Below, piece by piece: positions 9,693 through 16,889 of a stretch of DNA of 33,718 bases (position 1 is the first letter of the stretch; each line of letters opens with the position of its first letter). The stretch is from positions 1-33,718 of the forward strand of contig CAINWR010000068.1 of the NCBI GenBank assembly GCA_903854535.1. Direction: 5' to 3'. The notes under the pieces are model-generated. The model was not told the DNA's origin. It saw only the letters and a program-made list of their open reading frames with translations, and did no database searches. The DNA comes from Candidatus Staskawiczbacteria bacterium. GTDB lineage: Bacteria > Patescibacteriota > Minisyncoccia > Minisyncoccales > Staskawiczbacteraceae. The position numbers were made by a program, and so were the translations under genes.

Positions 9693-10043
9693 ATGAAGAG
9701 AATATTTATTAGTTATTTAGTTTTATTTGTCATATTATTTGCTTTTAGTTATACATCTGTTAATGCTGTTGGTATAATTAATCCTTTGGGAGCAAATAAT
9801 TTCTGCGAATTATTAACAGGTTTATCTAGTAAGATTGCTGGACTAGTTGCAACTTTATCTGGTATAATGATTATAATAGCAGGTATGATGTATTTAACTT
9901 CTGCAGGAGATCAGCAAAAAATGACTACAGCTAAAACAGCTTTAAAATATGCTATCATGGGTATTATTATAGCATTATTAGCTATTCCAATAGTTGAAAT
10001 AATTAAAGAAGTTCTTAATGTAAGTGTGCCAGGTGGTTGTTAA
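9693..10043 (+). CDS. VirB2/TrbC-like small two-TM pilin-family protein (paralog 1)
   Basis: MKRIFISYLVLFVILFAFSYTSVNA signal peptide, two TM segments separated by TSAGDQQKMTTAKTALKYAIMG. ATG at 9693 preferred over the track's 9657. Confidence 0.75.
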   Translation: MKRIFISYLVLFVILFAFSYTSVNAVGIINPLGANNFCELLTGLSSKIAGLVATLSGIMIIIAGMMYLTSAGDQQKMTTAKTALKYAIMGIIIALLAIPIVEIIKEVLNVSVPGGC

Positions 10044-10080
10044 TTAAAAAAAGACAAATATTAAAAGGTCGAATTAATTA

Positions 10081-10193
10081 AACAGATTACACAGATTAAT
10101 TACGGATTTACACAAATCACAGATTGTCGCAGGCTTTGCAGATATTTATCTGTGACCTGTGAAAATCTGTTTATAATTTTGTGAAAATCTGTT
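10081..10193. repeat. Intergenic imperfect palindrome rich in ACAGATT/AATCTGT motifs
   Basis: Outer AACAGATT (10081-10088)/AATCTGTT (10186-10193); inner TCACAGAT (10117-10124)/ATCTGTGA (10148-10155). Confidence 0.6.
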
Positions 10194-10204
10194 GTTTCAA
10201 AAAT

Positions 10205-10519
10205 ATGAAAACATCAAAAATAATAGTTAGTTTATTACTTTTATCAGTAGCTCTTTTGCCAGTAGTTGCATCAGCTCAGCCAGCTACAACAGGCCTTGAT
10301 TTTACAACATTAACAGGAACAGTAGGGACTCTTTTGTGGCAAATAGTTGGAATCGTGGCTTTGGTAATGTTTGTTATTGCAGGTTTGCAATTTATGTTCG
10401 CTCAAGGTGATCCAGGAAAAGTTGCTACAGCAAGGCAGTTTGTATTGTGGGGAGTAGTTGGAATTGTAGTAGCTATATTAGCTTACTCAATAGTTGGAAT
10501 AGTTGAAAGTATTATTTAA
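10205..10519 (+). CDS. VirB2/TrbC-like two-TM pilin-family protein (paralog 2)
   Basis: MKTSKIIVSLLLLSVALLPVVASAQ signal peptide; two TMs around FAQGDPGKVATARQFVLWGVVG. Confidence 0.75.
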   Translation: MKTSKIIVSLLLLSVALLPVVASAQPATTGLDFTTLTGTVGTLLWQIVGIVALVMFVIAGLQFMFAQGDPGKVATARQFVLWGVVGIVVAILAYSIVGIVESII

Positions 10520-10529
10520 TATATAAATA

Positions 10530-10572
10530 TTTCGTAAGTCCGGTCCCGCTTTGGCGGGACCGGCTAGCGAAA
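10530..10572. repeat. GC-rich perfect hairpin between pilin genes 2 and 3
   Basis: CCGGTCCCGC-tttg-GCGGGACCGG (10540-10563), flanked by TTTCG (10530-10534) and CGAAA (10568-10572); no U-tract. Confidence 0.8.
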
Positions 10573-10666
10573 ATTATTAAGTAAAATTTGGTATAAGAAT
10601 TATTTTAAAGATTAATTATTAAGATTTTTAAAATAGCTCTTATTTCAAATTTAATTGCAAATCAAA

Positions 10667-10984
10667 ATGTCTATTAAATCAAAATTCTTATTAACTTTAC
10701 TTGCTTGCTTGTTTTTACCGCTAATGGTTTCTGCTCAATTTACTCAGCCAATAATGGGAATTAGTTTAACTAGTCTTATAAATAGCATTTTAAATATATT
10801 TTGGGTATTAGCTACTATATTTGCTGTTGTGTGCTTTGTAATATCTGGTATTATGTTTATGACAGCAATGGGAGATGCGAATAAGGTGAAAATAGCTAGG
10901 AATTCTGTAATATTTGGAGCTATTGGGATTGCAGTAGCTATTTTAGCTTTTTCTGTTGTTAATATTATTGATAGTGTCTTATAA
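10667..10984 (+). CDS. VirB2/TrbC-like two-TM pilin-family protein (paralog 3)
   Basis: MSIKSKFLLTLLACLFLPLMVSAQ; two TMs around TAMGDANKVKIARNSVIFGAIG. Confidence 0.75.
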   Translation: MSIKSKFLLTLLACLFLPLMVSAQFTQPIMGISLTSLINSILNIFWVLATIFAVVCFVISGIMFMTAMGDANKVKIARNSVIFGAIGIAVAILAFSVVNIIDSVL

Positions 10985-11004
10985 AATTATTTAATTTAAT
11001 ATTT

Positions 11005-11322
11005 ATGCAAAAAAAATTATATTTTTCAGTACTAATATTTATTTTAGGGGTTTTAATTGTGCCGCAATTTGCTTTAGCACAACCAACTACTATTACTCAA
11101 ATAGTTACAAATTTATCTTCTTTAATAACTGGAATTGCAATTTTTGTGGTCGTTATATCTTGGATTCTTACGGGGCTTATATTTTTAACAGCTCAAGGAG
11201 ATCCAAGTAAAATTACAAAAGGTAGAACAGCTTTAATTTGGGCAGTAGTTGGTACGGCTGTAGCGTTTTTAGCGGGAACTGCAAGAATAATTATTGGCAA
11301 TGCTCTATCAACAGGATTTTAA
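11005..11322 (+). CDS. VirB2/TrbC-like two-TM pilin-family protein (paralog 4)
   Basis: MQKKLYFSVLIFILGVLIVPQFALAQ; two TMs around TAQGDPSKITKGRTALIWAVVG. Confidence 0.75.
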   Translation: MQKKLYFSVLIFILGVLIVPQFALAQPTTITQIVTNLSSLITGIAIFVVVISWILTGLIFLTAQGDPSKITKGRTALIWAVVGTAVAFLAGTARIIIGNALSTGF

Positions 11323-11340
11323 TTAAATAAATTATTTATA

Positions 11341-11652
11341 ATGCAAGACAAAAAAATATTATTTTTATCATTATTAGCAATTGTTCTAAATTTTCCGTTA
11401 TTTGTTTCTGCACAAGTAACTGCTGTAGGTATTGTAACAAACATAGCCACAGTTCTTAACAATATTATTTTGGTATTTATTATAATAGCTTGGTTGATTA
11501 CTGGACTTTTGTTTTTGATGGCAACAGGAAATCCAAATCTTGTTGGGCTGGGTAAAAAAGCAGCTTTTGCTTCAATAATCGGAACGGTAATTTATGTATT
11601 ATCGGGCGTAGCTTTGGGTATCATTAGTAGTGCAATTTTGCAAGGTCAATAA
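11341..11652 (+). CDS. VirB2/TrbC-like two-TM pilin-family protein (paralog 5)
   Basis: MQDKKILFLSLLAIVLNFPLFVSAQ; two TMs around MATGNPNLVGLGKKAAFASIIG. Confidence 0.72.
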   Translation: MQDKKILFLSLLAIVLNFPLFVSAQVTAVGIVTNIATVLNNIILVFIIIAWLITGLLFLMATGNPNLVGLGKKAAFASIIGTVIYVLSGVALGIISSAILQGQ

Positions 11653-11697
11653 AATCATTTTTGCAATTGAATTTATTAAAATTAAAATTTAAAACTT

Positions 11698-12027
11698 ATG
11701 AATAAAAAAATATTTTTATGTTTGTTTTTAGCGATTCTGATTCTACCATCATTGGTAATGGCTCAAAGTCCTGGTGGTATTGCTTGTACACATGTTAAAA
11801 ATTTTATGACTGCAATTTATACTATTGCTGTGACTTTAGTAGTTGTAGGTTGGGTTATAGCAGGTATATTATGGCTGACTTCTATGGGTAGTACAGAAAG
11901 AACTGGAACGGCAAAAAAAGCCACTACCGCTGCAATTATTGGGACGACGGTAGTTCTAGTTTCTGGGATTGCTGCCCCTGTAATTGCAAGTCTATTAAGT
12001 ATCCAAGGAGGATTATTAGGTTGTTAG
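11698..12027 (+). CDS. VirB2/TrbC-like two-TM pilin-family protein (paralog 6)
   Basis: MNKKIFLCLFLAILILPSLVMAQ; two TMs around TSMGSTERTGTAKKATTAAIIG; Cys after the signal peptide and at the C-terminus. Confidence 0.72.
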   Translation: MNKKIFLCLFLAILILPSLVMAQSPGGIACTHVKNFMTAIYTIAVTLVVVGWVIAGILWLTSMGSTERTGTAKKATTAAIIGTTVVLVSGIAAPVIASLLSIQGGLLGC

Positions 12028-12055
12028 GACAATAAAATATTATTTTAATGATTTC

Positions 12056-12088
12056 AAAACAATTCTGTTAAGAGCAGGGTTGTTTTTT
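12056..12088 (+). terminator. Intrinsic terminator after the pilin array
   Basis: AAAACAATTCTG-ttaagag-CAGGGTTGTTTTTTT, 12-bp stem with two G-U pairs, then a T run. Confidence 0.7.
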
Positions 12089-12145
12089 TGTTTACTCTTT
12101 TTTTTTTATTTAATTTTTATAATGATTATGTTTTGTAAATATTTC

Positions 12146-12173
12146 TTGACGTAGATTTTGAACAAAGTATAAT
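12146..12173 (+). promoter_or_regulatory. Sigma70-like promoter of the PaaX/Cas2-like gene
   Basis: TTGACG (12146-12151), 16-bp spacer, TATAAT (12168-12173). Confidence 0.7.
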
Positions 12174-12184
12174 AAATTAACACC

Positions 12185-12222
12185 TATCGCACAAATACGA
12201 CGATCGCTACTTTTATGCGATA
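12185..12222. repeat. 38-bp imperfect palindrome, upstream copy (operator-like position)
   Basis: TATCGCACAAATACGACGATCGCTACTTTTATGCGATA; arms TATCGCA/TGCGATA with CGATCG at the centre; 34/38 identical to 12790-12827. Confidence 0.85.
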
Positions 12223-12228
12223 AGATGT

Positions 12229-12789
12229 ATGATTAAAAATATGAAAATACATAAAAAGAAAACTAGTAAAGAAATTTTGTCAGAAAGAATTTTTAAATTT
12301 ATAATTGATAAATCAAAAGAAGCATTAGAAGGAGGTTTAGAGTTAATAATCAACCCTTCTGGCATGCAATTTAGCAACAGAAATATCGCTTCTTTTTTTC
12401 GTCAAAAAGAATATTTTAAAAGAAGCCCATACTTTGGACAAGTTAAAGGTGGTTATCAGCTTACAGGAAAGGGTAGAATTAAAGTAATAAAAAGTATTTT
12501 AATGGAAAAATTAAATAAAGAAGCAAAATGGAATGGTTTTTGGTGGGCAGTTGTATTTGATATCCCTGAGAAGAGAAGAAATATAAGAGAATTATTAAGA
12601 CGTGAATTAAAAATGATGCATTTTGTGGAGATTCAGAAAAGTATTTGGATAACGCCTTACAACATAGAAAAAGAGTTATTTATATTACTTAAATTATGGA
12701 CAAAAGATTTTACTGGGAATATAAAGGTTTTGAAAATAGAAAAAATATTAGATGACAAAGAACTTAAAGAGTATTTCGAAATAAAATAG
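12229..12789 (+). CDS. PaaX-like transcriptional regulator with Cas2-like ferredoxin-fold domain (stand-alone Cas2-like family)
   Basis: N-terminal wHTH-like part (GGYQLTGKGRIKVIKSI), then KWNGFWWAVVFDIPEKRRNIRELLRRELKMMHFVEIQKSIWITPYNIEKEL, a Cas2/PaaX-middle-domain pattern. Start could also be the ATG at 12241. Confidence 0.7.
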   Translation: MIKNMKIHKKKTSKEILSERIFKFIIDKSKEALEGGLELIINPSGMQFSNRNIASFFRQKEYFKRSPYFGQVKGGYQLTGKGRIKVIKSILMEKLNKEAKWNGFWWAVVFDIPEKRRNIRELLRRELKMMHFVEIQKSIWITPYNIEKELFILLKLWTKDFTGNIKVLKIEKILDDKELKEYFEIK

Positions 12790-12827
12790 TCTCGCACAAA
12801 TACAACGATCGTTGCTTTTATGCGATA
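12790..12827. repeat. 38-bp palindrome, downstream copy, starting on the base after the stop codon
   Basis: TCTCGCACAAATACAACGATCGTTGCTTTTATGCGATA; contains the perfect 12-bp palindrome CAACGATCGTTG; direct-repeat partner of 12185-12222. Confidence 0.85.
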
Positions 12828-12928
12828 GTAATGTAAATCTATTTTATGGATTTTTATTATTGGGTTGTTTTTTTGTGATTTTTAAGATAGAATTAAAAGC
12901 AATTAAGCAATATATTTATTTGTTTAAT

Positions 12929-13009
12929 GCCGAGGTGGTGAAATTGGCAGACACGCGTGCCTTAGGAGCACGTCCGCAAGGGTTGAGGGTTCGAGTCCCT
13001 CCCTCGGCA
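12929..13009 (+). tRNA. tRNA-Leu (anticodon UAG), 3' CCA not encoded
   Basis: GCCGAGG...CCTCGGC acceptor; anticodon arm CGTGC-CTTAGGA-GCACG; long variable arm; T arm GAGGGTTCGAGTCCCTC; followed by CAC rather than CCA. Confidence 0.95.
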
Positions 13010-13087
13010 CACTTCATTTTATTCAGCGCAAACACTTTACTTCGCTTTGTGCAAACAAAAACACGGTTTTAATTCGTGTTTTTTAGT

Positions 13088-13120
13088 CTACAAACTACTA
13101 GCTACAACCTACAAGCTAAG
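13088..13120. repeat. 33-bp dispersed repeat, copy A (intergenic, adjacent to hsp20 stop)
   Basis: CTACAAACTACTAGCTACAACCTACAAGCTAAG is the reverse complement of 17328-17360 (inside tsaD) with one mismatch. Confidence 0.85.
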
Positions 13121-13121
13121 T

Positions 13122-13547
13122 TTATGCTTCTTTGATTCCCACCTTGCCTTTATTAATATTGTTATCTATTTTAGGAAATTTTATTGTGAGAACTCCTTTA
13201 TCCATCTCAGCTTGAGCATCTTGAGAATTTATATTTTCTGGTAAAATTATTTTTTTGGAAAATGGTCCCCAATAACATTCTTGATATAAGTATTTATTAT
13301 CTTTTGAGCTGTGGGGATTTTTCCTTTCTCCTTTAATTATCATCATATCTTTTTCTATGGATATATCCACATCACTTATAGCAACGCCTGCTATTGCAGA
13401 AGAAATAACAAATTCAGCTTGAGTTTCAAATACATCTACTACAAGCTCCCCTTCTTTAGAGAATATATTTTTTTTTGTTGTATTTGATGTGTCTGAGTTT
13501 TTTTCAAGATCTGTATTGATGGCAGAATCTGATTTTATTTTTTTCAT
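13122..13547 (-). CDS. Hsp20/alpha-crystallin family small heat shock protein
   Basis: GELVVDVFETQAEFVISSAIAGVAISDVDISIEKDMMIIKGERK...YQECYWGPFSKKIILPENI...DKGVLTIKFPK. Confidence 0.9.
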   Translation of the reverse strand: MKKIKSDSAINTDLEKNSDTSNTTKKNIFSKEGELVVDVFETQAEFVISSAIAGVAISDVDISIEKDMMIIKGERKNPHSSKDNKYLYQECYWGPFSKKIILPENINSQDAQAEMDKGVLTIKFPKIDNNINKGKVGIKEA

Positions 13548-13549
13548 AG

Positions 13550-14278
13550 TTATAATTTCTTAATATTTTTTAGTTTATTTATTTTATCAAATTTTGGAAC
13601 TATTAGCAAAAACAATATTATTATAATTGCAACGGGAGCTAATATTTTTGCTTGAGTGTGTTCCATAGTCATTATAGAAAAATTATAAAGTCCATGCAAG
13701 AATGTAGCTAGCAAGATGCCCAAGATAGTAAATCTTAATTTACTTTTTGGTTTTGATAAAGAAATAGCTATAAAATATCCAATTAAAGCTGAGCAAAGTG
13801 TATGTAGTAATGTAGCGCCCAAGAATCTTCCAAAACTTACTATGGCTGTAGCTAATACAGCATCATTAAATGGAAGGTTGATTGCAGAAGAGATAACATA
13901 AAAAACATTTTCTACAGCTGCAAACCCGAGGGCTGAGACTGTCATATAAATCATTGCATCTACTGGTTCATCAAACTCTGGATTATGTAAAACTTTAAAT
14001 TTTATTACTAAATATTTAAATAACTCTTCTGTAAATGCTATTATCAAAAACCAATAAATTAAATAAATGAAAATTGATGGCAAATTAATGATTCCTAATA
14101 TTTCGATTAACTGTTTTTGAATTATGTAAACAGGAATGGTAGTTAAAGATCCTAATAGAAAAATCTTTAAAATCATTTTTTTGGATTCTGGGTGAAGGTC
14201 TTTTTTGAGATAATAAAAAAGCCAAGCTAATGACGGTAAAATTCCAAAAATAATATATAAAAAATAAATAAAAACCAT
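13550..14278 (-). CDS. PrsW-family intramembrane metalloprotease
   Basis: FTEELFKYLVIKF, FDEPVDAMIYMTVSALGFAAVENVFY, LLHTLCSALIGYF, FLHGLYNF; multiple TM segments. Confidence 0.85.
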   Translation of the reverse strand: MVFIYFLYIIFGILPSLAWLFYYLKKDLHPESKKMILKIFLLGSLTTIPVYIIQKQLIEILGIINLPSIFIYLIYWFLIIAFTEELFKYLVIKFKVLHNPEFDEPVDAMIYMTVSALGFAAVENVFYVISSAINLPFNDAVLATAIVSFGRFLGATLLHTLCSALIGYFIAISLSKPKSKLRFTILGILLATFLHGLYNFSIMTMEHTQAKILAPVAIIIILFLLIVPKFDKINKLKNIKKL

Positions 14279-14282
14279 TTTT

Positions 14283-16367
14283 TTATTTTGGCCAGTTTTC
14301 TACGATAAGTAAATTTTTCTTTTTTATTGGAAGCTCCTGCCAGATTTCTTCGGTAATAAATGGCATAAAAGGGTGTAAAAGTTGCATGCAAGTAGCATAA
14401 ATTTCTAATAAAAGCCACTTTGCAGAATTTTTCTTTGCCAAATTTTCGCCCATAATATCTTTCTTCTTTTCTTCTATTATTTTATCACAAAATACATGCC
14501 AAAAGTAGTGGTAGATTTCTTCACCTGCTAAATAGAATTTATAACTATCCATCTGCTTAGTTATTTTAGAAATTAACTTATTTAACTCAGACAAGTGTTT
14601 GGCATCTTCTTTAGAAAGTTTTGGTTTTTTAGATAAATTTACACCATCTGTATTCATCAAGACAAATCTGCCAGCATTCCAAATTTTATTGGCAAAATTT
14701 CTATAGCCTTTTATTTTATTTTCATCTAATGGCAAGGATGTGCCCGGAGTATTACCAACAACTAAATTCATTCTCAAAGCATCTGTGCCATATTTTTCAA
14801 TTAAGTCTAATGGATTTATGACATTGCCTTTAGATTTTGACATTTTTTGGCCTTTAGCATCAAGAACTAGGCCATGCATATAAACATTTTTGAATGGAAT
14901 TTTGCCCGTGCGGTACAGACTAAACATAATCATACGAGATACCCAGAAAAATATTAAATCTCCCCCAGTTTCCATAACATCTGTGGGGTAAAAATTTTTA
15001 ATATCATTTTTATTATGGCTTGCCATGAGCGTAGCGAATGGCCATTGCCCAGAAGAAAACCAAGTGTCAAAAGTATCGCCATTTTCATCTCCGGGGATTG
15101 GAATGCCCCAAGCAATTTGGCGAGAAAGTGGCCAGTCTAAAATATTATTTAGCCAGTGTAAAGCAATTTTCTTATAATGTTCTGGTATGAATTTTATTTT
15201 TCCTGTTTGAATAGCTTTTATAGCAGGTTTTGCTAAAGGTTCCATTTTCAAGAACCATTGTTCCATTATTTGAGGCTCAATTAAAGTGTTGCACTTGTAG
15301 CAAGTTTTTACTACGTGTTTATAATTTTCTTCAATTTTTACCACCAAACCTTTTGCTTGCAATTTTTCAATTATTTTTGGTCTGGCTTCTAAAATTTTCA
15401 TTCCTGCAAATTCACCTGCAATTGGCAAAAGTCTTCCTTGTAAATCAATTATTTGTTCTTGCTCTATACCTCTGCGTTGAGATAAATCAAAATCTACTGC
15501 ATCATGCCAAGGAGTAACAGTCATAGCCCCTGTCCCAAATTCTAGATCTATTGATTTTGCATCTTTTATAATAGTAGCTGTAATTGGACCATTTATCCAT
15601 TCTAATTGTATTTTTTGACCGTCTTTGTATTCTGCATATCTTTTATCATCTGGATGTACTACAACATATTTATCTCCAAATTTTGTTTCTGGTCGAGAAG
15701 TGGCAATAGTAAAAGGTCCATATTTTAAGTAATAAAATTTCTCTATTCTTTCTTCGTCTTTGGTCTCTAAATCAGATAAAGAAGTTTGATGTTTTGGACA
15801 CCAGTTTGAGATCCTTCTACCTTTGTAAATTAGGCCATCTTTTTTAAATTGATCAAAAGTTTCGTAAACAATTTTAACAATATCTTGATCTAGGGTAAAT
15901 TTTTCTCGGCTCCAATCACAAGAAGAGCCCATTTTTTTGACTTGGTTTTTGATATTAGTTTTGTTTTCTGCTGTAAAATCCCAAATTTCTTTATAAAGTT
16001 CTTCTTTAGTCATTTTAAATCTGCTTCTACCTTCTTTTTCAAGTTTTTTCTCATAAACAACTTGAGTTTCAAAACCAGCATGATCTAGCCCAGGAAGCCA
16101 CAAAGCTTTAAAACCTTTCATTCTTTTGTAGCGGGTCATAATATCTTCGATGGTCATAACCAAAGCGTGCCCTGCGTGCAAATTGCCATTGGCATTGGTT
16201 GGGGGCATTATTATAGTAAAAGGCTTGCGTTTCTTGCTGTTAGGTAATTTATCCGGATCAAAAAAACCCGACTCCTCCCAGAGTTTATAAATTTTGTCCT
16301 CTACATTTTTATGATTATATTGTCCTTCGATCATATATTGAGTAATTTTATTATGTAATAATATCAA
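14283..16367 (-). CDS. valS: Valyl-tRNA synthetase (compact); start may be ATG at 16334
   Basis: MPPTNANGNLHAGHALVMTIEDIMTRYKRMKGFKALWLPGLDHAG; TRPETKFGD and GTGAMTVTPWHDAVDFDL editing motifs; DTWFSSGQWPF; KMSKSKGNVINP. Confidence 0.92.
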   Translation of the reverse strand: MILLHNKITQYMIEGQYNHKNVEDKIYKLWEESGFFDPDKLPNSKKRKPFTIIMPPTNANGNLHAGHALVMTIEDIMTRYKRMKGFKALWLPGLDHAGFETQVVYEKKLEKEGRSRFKMTKEELYKEIWDFTAENKTNIKNQVKKMGSSCDWSREKFTLDQDIVKIVYETFDQFKKDGLIYKGRRISNWCPKHQTSLSDLETKDEERIEKFYYLKYGPFTIATSRPETKFGDKYVVVHPDDKRYAEYKDGQKIQLEWINGPITATIIKDAKSIDLEFGTGAMTVTPWHDAVDFDLSQRRGIEQEQIIDLQGRLLPIAGEFAGMKILEARPKIIEKLQAKGLVVKIEENYKHVVKTCYKCNTLIEPQIMEQWFLKMEPLAKPAIKAIQTGKIKFIPEHYKKIALHWLNNILDWPLSRQIAWGIPIPGDENGDTFDTWFSSGQWPFATLMASHNKNDIKNFYPTDVMETGGDLIFFWVSRMIMFSLYRTGKIPFKNVYMHGLVLDAKGQKMSKSKGNVINPLDLIEKYGTDALRMNLVVGNTPGTSLPLDENKIKGYRNFANKIWNAGRFVLMNTDGVNLSKKPKLSKEDAKHLSELNKLISKITKQMDSYKFYLAGEEIYHYFWHVFCDKIIEEKKKDIMGENLAKKNSAKWLLLEIYATCMQLLHPFMPFITEEIWQELPIKKKNLLIVENWPK

Positions 16368-16483
16368 AAAAAATCAGCCCAGTAAAGCCTCACCCTGTCG
16401 TATGACGGTGTTGACTTTTTAAAATAAATATGCAAATATAACACTGCGTCGAAAACTATATAGTCCTTTCTGGGGGAATTGTC

Positions 16484-16807
16484 ATGAGCAAAGAACGTCG
16501 TCCGTTTCACGAAACAATCGTACGTATTATTTCTGTTGCCGATAGTGACGACAAGCTGGCGGTGTTGGTGGAACTTTGTCTCGATACAAAGATCCCGGCG
16601 AACCACGACGCAATTATTGCGGCATGGAGGGAGCACATCGATCCCGAGCTTGGAGAGGGTGATGGCGAATACAACATCGACAGATATATGATGGATGCCG
16701 TTGCCGACCTCGAAGAACAAAAACTCGAGGCCGAGGAAAAGGCACGGCAGCGTGAAGCTGAAGAGCAGAGGCGGATCGTCGAGGACGCGAAAATTGACCG
16801 CATTTAG
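16484..16807 (+). CDS. Small GC-richer ORFan with charged C-terminal helix
   Basis: 107 aa, SD-like GGGGGA before ATG, C-terminal LEEQKLEAEEKARQREAEEQRR; composition and codon usage differ from neighbours; terminator downstream. Confidence 0.65.
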   Translation: MSKERRPFHETIVRIISVADSDDKLAVLVELCLDTKIPANHDAIIAAWREHIDPELGEGDGEYNIDRYMMDAVADLEEQKLEAEEKARQREAEEQRRIVEDAKIDRI

Positions 16808-16836
16808 CGGTCGTAGCGCAAGACGTTTCGGGTGAG

Positions 16837-16878
16837 GGCGAGTTGTGGAAACGGCGGGTTTCCTGACTCGCCGTTTTT
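16837..16878. terminator. Strong terminator after the GC-rich ORFan (between convergent genes)
   Basis: GGCGAGT-tgt-GGAAAC-ggcgg-GTTTCC-tg-ACTCGCC followed by GTTTTT. Confidence 0.8.
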
Positions 16879-16889
16879 ATTGCACAAAA

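Noticed and set aside
12140-12830. CRISPR locus suggested by the Cas2-like protein and repeats
   Set aside because: Only two repeats, bracketing a gene rather than regularly spaced with spacers; no cas1 or effector. The domain fits stand-alone PaaX/Cas2-like proteins better.
12812-13244. ORFs 12812-13072 and 13047-13244
   Set aside because: The first runs through the tRNA-Leu gene; the second spans the dispersed repeat and is antisense to hsp20.
16364-16803. Two minus-strand ORFs (16364-16720 and 16507-16803)
   Set aside because: Antisense to the 16484-16807 ORF, which has the SD-like site, terminator and more plausible residue composition.
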